Positions 7,819-13,117 of a stretch of 13,117 nt of DNA are shown one piece after another. The notes beneath the pieces were generated by a model. That model did no database searches and was not told where the DNA came from. It was given only the letters and a program-made list of their open reading frames with translations. A program made the translations under genes and the position numbers. Numbering within the stretch: position 1 is the stretch's first letter; each line of letters opens with the position of its first letter. Source of the stretch: an uncultured Brevundimonas sp. (GTDB taxonomy: Bacteria; Pseudomonadota; Alphaproteobacteria; Caulobacterales; Caulobacteraceae); the NCBI GenBank assembly GCA_946885435.1, contig CAMPGL010000045.1:1-13117 (forward strand), given 5' to 3'.

Positions 7819-8795
7819 GACGGTCGGGCCTCCAGGCTCTGCTTGCGCTGGGGGCCGTGGCGATCGCCTCTGCAGGCCTCGCCCAGGAGCAGATGGCCGA
7901 CCCGGACTTCCGCCCTGTCGTCTCGTCGCCGGCCTATGGGCAGGACGGGCCCACCGTCCTGCTCGATGAGGCGCACGGCAGTGTCCAGACGGCCGGGGGC
8001 CGCTACGGGCCCTTCGTGGCCCTGCTGCGCGCCGACGGCTATGTCGTCGAGTCCGGGACCCATCGGTGGGACGAGCCGGGGGCGCTGGACGGCGTGGACG
8101 TGCTGGTGGTCTCCAACGCCCAGCGTCCGGCCGAAACGCCGAGGGGAACCTCGGCCTTCAGCGAAGCCGAGATCACCGCCGTCGAGGCGTGGGTCCGCAA
8201 TGGCGGGGCCCTGCTGCTGGCCGCCGACCACACGCCGCACGGCGACGCGTCGGCGGCCCTGGCCCAGGCCTTCGGGGTCTCGATGGGTCGGGGCTACGCC
8301 TTCCGCTATGAGGACGGCCGGACGGTCACCTTCCTGACCTTCTCGCGAGAGGCGGGCACGCTCGGGTCTCACCCCATCCTGGAGGGTCGCGACCCGACGG
8401 AGCGGATCGACGTCGTCCGAAGCTTCACCGGCCAGTCCGTGAGCGGCCCGCCGGGCTCGGACATCCTGCTGGCGATGGCGCCCGGCGACCGGGAAGCGCC
8501 CGACCAGGCGACGCGGATCCAGGTAACCGAAAGGCTGGAGGCCGGCGAAGACCCGGCCGCGGTGTTCGAAGAACTCTCCGTGCCGGTGGACGGCCGCGCC
8601 CAGGGCCTCGCCTTCGCTCATGGGCGGGGGCGCGTCGTGGTGCTGGGGGAGGCCGGCATGCTGACGGCGCAGATTGTCCGCTTCCCGGAAGACTCGGGCC
8701 AGGCCGACATCGTCTTCGGATTGCAGACGGACGGCCATGACGACCAGCAGTTCGCCCTGAACGTGCTTCGCTGGCTGTCGGGGCTGCTGCCTTAG
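7815..8795 (+). CDS. Periplasmic GATase1-like/DUF4350-like protein
   Basis: A 326-residue exported protein. Residues 1-23 form a signal peptide (two arginines, hydrophobic core, AGLA|QEQ). The mature part resembles the class I glutamine-amidotransferase-like fold of DUF4350/ThuA-type proteins: TVLLDEAHGS (47-56), a helix then DGYVVE, DVLVVSNA (95-102), FSEAEITAVEAWVRNGGALL (115-134), ADHTPHGD (137-144), and a C-terminal RVVVLGEAGML (273-283) and NVLRWLSG. There is no cysteine anywhere in the protein, so it cannot be a Cys-nucleophile amidotransferase. DEAHG and ADHTPHGD put several Asp/His together and might bind a metal or a sugar. It starts in the ATGA overlap with the VOC gene and is probably translationally coupled to it. 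The fold is inferred; the function is unknown. Confidence 0.8.
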   Translation: MRRSGLQALLALGAVAIASAGLAQEQMADPDFRPVVSSPAYGQDGPTVLLDEAHGSVQTAGGRYGPFVALLRADGYVVESGTHRWDEPGALDGVDVLVVSNAQRPAETPRGTSAFSEAEITAVEAWVRNGGALLLAADHTPHGDASAALAQAFGVSMGRGYAFRYEDGRTVTFLTFSREAGTLGSHPILEGRDPTERIDVVRSFTGQSVSGPPGSDILLAMAPGDREAPDQATRIQVTERLEAGEDPAAVFEELSVPVDGRAQGLAFAHGRGRVVVLGEAGMLTAQIVRFPEDSGQADIVFGLQTDGHDDQQFALNVLRWLSGLLP

Positions 8796-8814
8796 GGACG
8801 CGCTGGTGCGCTCC
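8796..8814. terminator. Small hairpin between convergent genes (possible bidirectional terminator)
   Basis: GGA-C-GCGC, loop TGGT, then GCGC-TCC forms a seven-pair GC-rich stem with one bulged C. It fills the 18-base gap between the two convergent stop codons. There is no T-tract on either strand, so intrinsic termination is uncertain. Confidence 0.35.
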
Positions 8815-9560
8815 TATCGCTCCGGCGCGGTCGCGCCGAAATCCAGCTCGCGCGCCAACACCACCTCGTTTTCCGTGACGCAGAAATCCCCGAGCAGCGC
8901 GCGGGTCACCACGACGTAGTGGGTCCGGTCGAACGGCTTCCTGAAGCCGTGGTTCTCAGAGAAGAAAAGCGCGGCGCCTTCCGTGCCGAAGGTGTGGGAG
9001 CCGAAGAAGACGATGGCGCGCTTACCGGCCTTGAAGGGGTTGGGGCAGGCGATGATGACTCCGACGTCGCGGACCAGGCGGCCGTCCTCCATCTCGGGGG
9101 CGAAGCTCTGACCGTCCACGACGATGGCGTTGTCCTTGCCGATGCTCAGCTTCAGGACGGCCGAGTGCTCCTTGAGGATGCGCGCGGTGAGCGCATTGGT
9201 GTGCGGCCCGCCGACCACGATCAGGTGCTTGCAGCGGGCGGCGTCGGTGACCTCCTCCGACATGAAGACCTGGTCCATCGCCCGGTTCGGAAAGGCCTTG
9301 TAGAAGGCCCGGTTCAGGTAGCTCAGCGCCTTGACCTGACCGGCGCCGGTGGCCAGCCGGACGTGGCCCGGTTGCTGGTCGCGGATGGTGGTGGAGGTGA
9401 CGACCGCTACGTCGTCCGCGCTCATCGGCCGCCACAGACGCCGATAACGGCCGAGCTCCCAGAACCGCCGACGGCCGAACTGGAAGGCGGCCGTGGCGGC
9501 GGCCGCGATGGCCCCGGCGATCAGATTGGATTGCACGTCGCCCGGCAGCTCGCCCAGCAT
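8814..9560 (-). CDS. Membrane-anchored protein of unknown family with Rossmann-like domain
   Basis: A 248-residue protein with one predicted N-terminal membrane segment (about 12-28, SNLIAGAIAAAATAAFQF) followed by a very basic stretch (GRRRFWELGRYRRLWR), which places the rest in the cytoplasm by the positive-inside rule. The soluble part alternates strands and helices: VAVVTSTTI (51-59), KHLIVVGGPHTNALTARIL (111-129) with a Gly-Gly-Pro-x-x-Asn turn, VGVIIACPNPF (167-176), and RAIVFFGSHTFGTEGAALFF (181-200). This suggests a nucleotide- or ligand-binding Rossmann-like domain. I do not recognise the family. GGGGGGA lies shortly upstream of the ATG and a good promoter precedes it. It is antisense to, and sits between, the two formaldehyde genes, so it is an independent unit. 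Confidence 0.82.
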   Translation of the reverse strand: MLGELPGDVQSNLIAGAIAAAATAAFQFGRRRFWELGRYRRLWRPMSADDVAVVTSTTIRDQQPGHVRLATGAGQVKALSYLNRAFYKAFPNRAMDQVFMSEEVTDAARCKHLIVVGGPHTNALTARILKEHSAVLKLSIGKDNAIVVDGQSFAPEMEDGRLVRDVGVIIACPNPFKAGKRAIVFFGSHTFGTEGAALFFSENHGFRKPFDRTHYVVVTRALLGDFCVTENEVVLARELDFGATAPER

Positions 9561-9584
9561 GCCTGTCCCCCCGGAAGAGCCGCC

Positions 9585-9613
9585 ACGATAGCGGGCGAAC
9601 CGCGATCGTCCAA
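9585..9613 (-). promoter_or_regulatory. Sigma-70-type promoter for the membrane-anchored protein
   Basis: On the minus strand TTGGAC (9613-9608) and TATCGT (9590-9585) are separated by exactly 17 bases. The -10 is preceded by GC, giving GCTATCGT, close to the Caulobacter-type GCTANAWC. Transcription would start about 18 bases before the ATG at 9560, leaving room for the G-rich Shine-Dalgarno. Confidence 0.45.
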
Positions 9614-9661
9614 CGACCCTGGCGCTGGACGGCCGTCATCGCGGGCCGCTAGGGAACGGCC

Positions 9662-10495
9662 ATGCAGACCCTCAAGCAGCACGTCGTCCACGGCGGGACC
9701 CTCCGCTACCTGCGCCACGACAGCGCCGCGACCGGCACGCCCATGACCCTGTCGGTGTTCACCCCGCCGGGCGAGGGGCCGTTTCCGGTGGTGATCTGGC
9801 TGAGCGGCCTGACCTGCACCGAGGACAACTTCACCACCAAGGCGGGCGCCTATCGCGCGGCTGCCGAGCACGGCGTGATCGTGGTCGCGCCGGACACCTC
9901 GCCGCGCGGGGAGGGGGTGGCCGACGATCCGGCCTATGACCTGGGGCAGGGCGCGGGCTTCTATGTCGACGCGACCGAGACCCCCTGGTCCGAGCACTAC
10001 CGGATGGAGAGCTATGTCACCGGCGACCTGGTCGAGCTGATCGACCGCGAGTTCCCGACGACGGGGGTCCGGTCGATCTTCGGCCACTCGATGGGCGGGC
10101 ACGGGGCGCTGACCCTGGCGCTGCGTCATCCGGACCTGTTCCGCTCGGTCTCGGCCTTTGCGCCGATCGCCTCGCCGACGCGCTGTCCGTGGGGCGAGAA
10201 GGCCTTCGCCGCCTATCTCGGACCCGACCGCGGCGGCTGGGAGGAGCATGACGCCGCGCTCCTGGTCGAGGCCGGCGGCGCGTGCGTGCGCTTCGATGAC
10301 ATCCTGATCGATCAGGGCGATGCGGACCCGTTCCTGCAGGAACAGCTGAAGCCCGAACTTCTGGCCGCGGCCGCCGCGAAGGCCGGCCAGAAGCTGACGC
10401 TGCGCATGCAGCCGGGGTACGATCACTCGTATTTCTTCATGGCCAGCTTCATGGACGATCACATCGCCTTCCACGCCGAACGGCTGAGGCGCTGA
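9662..10495 (+). CDS. fghA: S-formylglutathione hydrolase
   Basis: This alpha/beta hydrolase of the esterase D family cleaves S-formylglutathione to formate and glutathione, the step after FrmA. The 277-residue length is typical. The nucleophile is Ser143 in GHSMGGHGA; the acid is probably Asp222 in DQGDADPFL; the base is His255 in PGYDHSYFF. The family motifs WLSGLTCTEDNF (46-57), with its conserved Cys52, and APDTSPRG (76-83) are present. AGGGAA lies just before the ATG and supports the start. The gene is divergent from the membrane-anchored protein across about 101 bases, so it has its own promoter there; I could not pick a convincing one. The next gene follows after two bases. Confidence 0.95.
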   Translation: MQTLKQHVVHGGTLRYLRHDSAATGTPMTLSVFTPPGEGPFPVVIWLSGLTCTEDNFTTKAGAYRAAAEHGVIVVAPDTSPRGEGVADDPAYDLGQGAGFYVDATETPWSEHYRMESYVTGDLVELIDREFPTTGVRSIFGHSMGGHGALTLALRHPDLFRSVSAFAPIASPTRCPWGEKAFAAYLGPDRGGWEEHDAALLVEAGGACVRFDDILIDQGDADPFLQEQLKPELLAAAAAKAGQKLTLRMQPGYDHSYFFMASFMDDHIAFHAERLRR

Positions 10496-10497
10496 CG

Positions 10498-10755
10498 ATG
10501 GCGGGGACCGGCGACCACACCGAAATGTTCAGCGCGCTCTGCATCGAGCTCGGCTTCTGTCTGCACGAGAAGGGCCAGCAGCGGGTCATCGCCGCCCTGC
10601 CGCGGGGGCTGGATGCGGCCGTGCGGGCGGTGTTCGCGGCGGAAGGCGTGGACTATGCTCACGCGCCCGGCGACCTGAAACGCGATGTCCGGGCGTGCCT
10701 GAAGGCGCATCTGCCGGACCTGCCCCGGCGCGTGGAGACGGATGAAACTCGATGA
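10498..10755 (+). CDS. Small protein of unknown function (85 aa)
   Basis: An 85-residue soluble protein, mostly helical by composition, with two cysteines in the first 21 residues (SALCIELGFCLHEKGQQRV) and a third near residue 67. I do not recognise a family. It has no signal peptide or membrane segment. It begins two bases after the fghA stop and its own stop overlaps the next ATG in ATGA, so it is embedded in a tight operon, which supports that it is translated. Codon use is like its neighbours. Confidence 0.7.
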   Translation: MAGTGDHTEMFSALCIELGFCLHEKGQQRVIAALPRGLDAAVRAVFAAEGVDYAHAPGDLKRDVRACLKAHLPDLPRRVETDETR

Positions 10756-11204
10756 AGGCCTGGCTGTTAACCGCCGCCGCCCTGGGGCTCGGGGCCCTCT
10801 CCGGACCCGCCGCGGCCCAGATCGCTGACGTCTGCCGGCCGGTCGTCGAGCAGGACGGTTCGCTGGTGACGCTGGAGGAGCCGCGCTTTTCCATCGCCAA
10901 CAGCCCCGGCATCCTGGAGCGGGTGAACGTCCCTGGCGAACTGGCCATGGTGACGTGCGAGCGCCGCACCATCGTGCCCCTGCCCGGGGATTACCGGGTG
11001 ATCCGCGATCTCGGCGTGCCCCTCACGCTCGTGGCGGGCGAGCGCGTCTCGGCGGTTGAGCAGGTCGAGGGCCGGCTGCACGTCCGCATGGTCCAAGGTC
11101 AGGTCCAGCCGGGGGAGATCACCCTCATCCAGGGCTTCCTCAACGACGCCCAGAACGCGCTCAACATGACGATCCCCCTGCCGGGCCGCGCGTCCCGCTA
11201 CTGA
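10752..11204 (+). CDS. Secreted protein of unknown function (150 aa)
   Basis: A 150-residue protein with a clear signal peptide (MKAWLLTAAALGLGALSGPAAA, cut before Gln23), so the mature form is periplasmic or secreted and about 128 residues. The only cysteines of the mature part are Cys28 and Cys69, which could form a disulfide. The rest is strand-rich with conserved-looking turns such as PLPGDYRVIRDLG and QPGEITLIQGF. I do not recognise the family. It overlaps the preceding 85-residue gene by four bases and precedes the exported asparaginase-like gene by 20 bases, so both exported products may be made together. Confidence 0.75.
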   Translation: MKAWLLTAAALGLGALSGPAAAQIADVCRPVVEQDGSLVTLEEPRFSIANSPGILERVNVPGELAMVTCERRTIVPLPGDYRVIRDLGVPLTLVAGERVSAVEQVEGRLHVRMVQGQVQPGEITLIQGFLNDAQNALNMTIPLPGRASRY

Positions 11205-11224
11205 CAGCCTTCGGAGATTCGGAC

Positions 11225-12265
11225 ATGAAGCTCGCCGCCTGCGCCGCGCTCGCCCTGCTGGTTTCGGCCGGATCCGCCCTTGCCCAGGAGGCCGAGGCCC
11301 GCTGGACCATCGCGCTGCACGGCGGAGCCGGCACCATCGCGCGGGCGCAGATGACGCCGGAGCGGGACGCGGAGTATCGCGCCGCCCTGACGGCCGCGCT
11401 GGAGGCGGGGTCGGAGGTCCTGAGGAACGGCGGCTCGGCGCTCGACGCGGTGCAGGCCGCCATCGAGCTGATGGAGGACGATCCGCTGTTCAATGCGGGG
11501 CGGGGCGCGGTCTTCACCACCGAGGGGACCAACTCGCTCGACGCCTCGATCATGGACGGCGAGACCATGGCGGCCGGCGCCGTCGCCGGCGCCTCGCGGA
11601 CGCGCCATCCTATCGCACTCGCTCGCGCCGTGATGGAGCGCTCGCCGCATGTGATGCTGTCGGGGGAGGGCGCCGACGTCTTCGCGGCCTCCGCGGGCCT
11701 GGAGCAGGTGGAGCCGGCGTACTTCTTCACCGAGCGGCGCTGGGGCCAGCTGCTGGAGGTGCTGACCCAGCGGGGCGTGCCGCATCCGCCGCGGCCCGCG
11801 GGCGCGCCGCCGGCGCCGGGCGCCTCGGCTTCGCTGGACCTGGACGATCACCGCTTCGGCACCGTGGGCGTGGTGGCGCTCGACAGCCAGGGCCGGATCG
11901 CGGCGGGCACCTCCACGGGCGGCACGACCGCCAAGCGCTGGGGCCGTATCGGCGACGCGCCCATCATCGGCGCAGGCACCTACGCCGATCAGGGCTGCGC
12001 GGTGTCGGCCACGGGCACGGGCGAGTATTTCATCCGCGCCACGGTCGCGCGTGATGTGTGCGGGCGCATCACCTACGCAGGCGAGACGATCCAGCAGGCG
12101 GCGGACGCGGAAATCGGCGAGGTCGGAGCCCTTGGGGGCGACGGCGGGCTCATCGCCCTGACGGACGAAGGCGAGGTCGCGTTCTCGATGAACACGTCCG
12201 GCATGTACCGCGGCTCGGCCAGTTGGAACGCGGCTCCGGAAGTCGCGATCTACGCCGACGAATAG
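11225..12265 (+). CDS. Exported isoaspartyl peptidase / type-2 L-asparaginase (Ntn hydrolase)
   Basis: A 346-residue member of the Thr-nucleophile asparaginase_2 family (IaaA type), which cleaves isoaspartyl dipeptides and asparagine. Residues 1-20 are a signal peptide (ALA|QEA), so it acts in the periplasm. The alpha part has IALHGGAGTI (29-38), NGGSALDAVQAAI (68-80) and NAGRGAVFT (90-98). Autoprocessing should occur before Thr213 in HRFGTVGVVALD, the nucleophile. The beta part carries AAGTSTGGTTAKRWGRIGD (226-244) and IIGAGTYAD (247-255), the expected substrate and oxyanion motifs. A Pro/Ala-rich linker (186-203) precedes the cleavage site. GGAG at 11213-11216 supports the start. E. coli IaaA has no such export signal, but exported members are known. 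It is probably the last gene of the fghA unit. Confidence 0.92.
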   Translation: MKLAACAALALLVSAGSALAQEAEARWTIALHGGAGTIARAQMTPERDAEYRAALTAALEAGSEVLRNGGSALDAVQAAIELMEDDPLFNAGRGAVFTTEGTNSLDASIMDGETMAAGAVAGASRTRHPIALARAVMERSPHVMLSGEGADVFAASAGLEQVEPAYFFTERRWGQLLEVLTQRGVPHPPRPAGAPPAPGASASLDLDDHRFGTVGVVALDSQGRIAAGTSTGGTTAKRWGRIGDAPIIGAGTYADQGCAVSATGTGEYFIRATVARDVCGRITYAGETIQQAADAEIGEVGALGGDGGLIALTDEGEVAFSMNTSGMYRGSASWNAAPEVAIYADE

Positions 12266-12289
12266 ACGGGATTTCCACAGCTCCGGCCC

Positions 12290-12317
12290 TTGACGCTCCG
12301 GCCCCTCGGCCATATCT
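12290..12317 (+). promoter_or_regulatory. Heat-shock-type promoter of groESL
   Basis: CCCTTGACG (TTGACG at 12290-12295) is followed after 16 bases by ATATCT (12312-12317), within GGCCATATCT. This fits both a sigma-70 reading and a sigma-32-like CTTGA...CCATnT reading, a mixture described for Caulobacter groESL. The start would fall just upstream of or at the CIRCE element. Confidence 0.5.
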
Positions 12318-12326
12318 CCGCGAGCA

Positions 12327-12353
12327 TTGGCACTCGGGGTGGGCGACTGCTAA
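12327..12353 (+). promoter_or_regulatory. CIRCE operator (HrcA binding site)
   Basis: TTGGCACTC (12327-12335), a nine-base spacer and GACTGCTAA (12345-12353) form the inverted repeat known as CIRCE (consensus TTAGCACTC-N9-GAGTGCTAA), with one mismatch to consensus in each arm. It lies about 47 bases before groES and just after the promoter, the usual place for repression by HrcA. Confidence 0.92.
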
Positions 12354-12400
12354 CAGCCGCCCCGAGAGCCCCTCAGGTGCAAGACACGGAGACTTAGAAA

Positions 12401-12688
12401 ATGGCGTTTCGTCCCCTCGGCGACCGCGTGCTGGTGAAGCGCGTGGAGGAAGAAGAAAAGACCAAGGGCGGGATCATCATCCCCGACACCGCCAAGGAAA
12501 AGCCCCAGGAAGGCGAAGTCGTCGCGGTGGGCCCCGGCGCCCGTGACGAAGACGGCGACTACATCAAGCCCGAGCTGAACGTCGGCGACCGCATCCTGTT
12601 CGGCAAGTGGTCCGGCAGCGAGGTCAAGATCGACGGCCAGGACCTGATCATCATGAAGGAATCCGACGTCCTGGGCGTGCTGTCCTAA
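12401..12688 (+). CDS. groES: Co-chaperonin GroES
   Basis: GroES caps the GroEL ring during ATP-driven protein folding in the cytoplasm. The 95-residue length is standard. The start [14 protein letters not shown], the mobile loop [23 protein letters not shown] (split here as [11 protein letters not shown] and [12 protein letters not shown], about 18-40) with the GroEL-binding GGIIIP, and the closing [14 protein letters not shown] all match the family. GGAG at 12388-12391 lies nine bases before the ATG. The upstream region of 135 bases holds the promoter and CIRCE operator, so the gene is probably induced by heat and by unfolded protein through HrcA titration. groEL follows after 53 bases. Confidence 0.98.
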   Translation: MAFRPLGDRVLVKRVEEEEKTKGGIIIPDTAKEKPQEGEVVAVGPGARDEDGDYIKPELNVGDRILFGKWSGSEVKIDGQDLIIMKESDVLGVLS

Positions 12689-12729
12689 GCACCCGGCCGG
12701 ATCCCCTTTCCTTCCACCTCAGACGATAG

Positions 12730-13117
<388 letters not shown>

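Noticed and set aside
9625..9653. CTGGAC-N17-GCTAGG as an fghA promoter
   Set aside because: Its -10 would overlap the Shine-Dalgarno and put the start of transcription at the ATG, incompatible with using that ribosome site.
11198..12313. 371-codon minus-strand frame antisense to the asparaginase gene
   Set aside because: Arg/Ala/Gly-rich shadow of a gene with full Ntn-hydrolase motifs, and its start lies at the groESL promoter.

Overview
The window is very GC-rich, densely packed, and reads as an ordinary chromosomal segment of an alphaproteobacterium, most likely of the Caulobacterales (Brevundimonas, Caulobacter or Phenylobacterium type). The lineage is inferred from protein style (GroES/GroEL, AroB, FrmA), the codon use, the CIRCE-controlled groESL operon and -10 elements resembling the Caulobacter housekeeping type. 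I see no mobile element, tRNA, rRNA or CRISPR array, and no gene-free stretch longer than about 135 bases.

Layout. (1) Bases 1-1566, minus strand: an exported helical-repeat protein of unknown function that runs off the left edge; its last ~125 bases overlap, in another frame, an internal piece of succinate dehydrogenase flavoprotein (SdhA) carrying an in-frame stop, which suggests a remnant or an assembly join at the edge. (2) 1565-3782, plus strand: aroK, aroB and a GNAT acetyltransferase, joined by ATGA overlaps. (3) 4676-3779, minus strand: tadA followed by a small MliC-like lipoprotein. (4) 4768-7368, plus strand: an RluB-type pseudouridine synthase with a long repetitive basic tail, then the glutathione-dependent formaldehyde dehydrogenase frmA. 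(5) 7435-8795: a VOC protein overlapping a periplasmic GATase1-like/DUF4350-like protein. (6) 9560-8814, minus strand: a membrane-anchored protein of unknown family. (7) 9662-12265: S-formylglutathione hydrolase fghA, an 85-residue unknown, a 150-residue secreted unknown and an exported type-2 asparaginase/isoaspartyl peptidase. (8) 12290 to the right edge: a heat-shock promoter and CIRCE operator, groES and the first 125 codons of groEL.

How the genes work together. AroK and AroB serve the shikimate pathway. FrmA and FghA are consecutive steps of glutathione-dependent formaldehyde oxidation to formate, here separated by three other genes. TadA and RluB are RNA-modification enzymes on either side of a 91-base divergent intergenic region. 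GroESL is the chaperonin operon under HrcA control.

Most of the window is housekeeping; I do not see a convincing new multi-gene system. The items most worth a second look are the SdhA fragment at the left edge, the membrane-anchored protein at 8814-9560, the cysteine-free GATase-like protein at 7815-8795, and the RluB tail.
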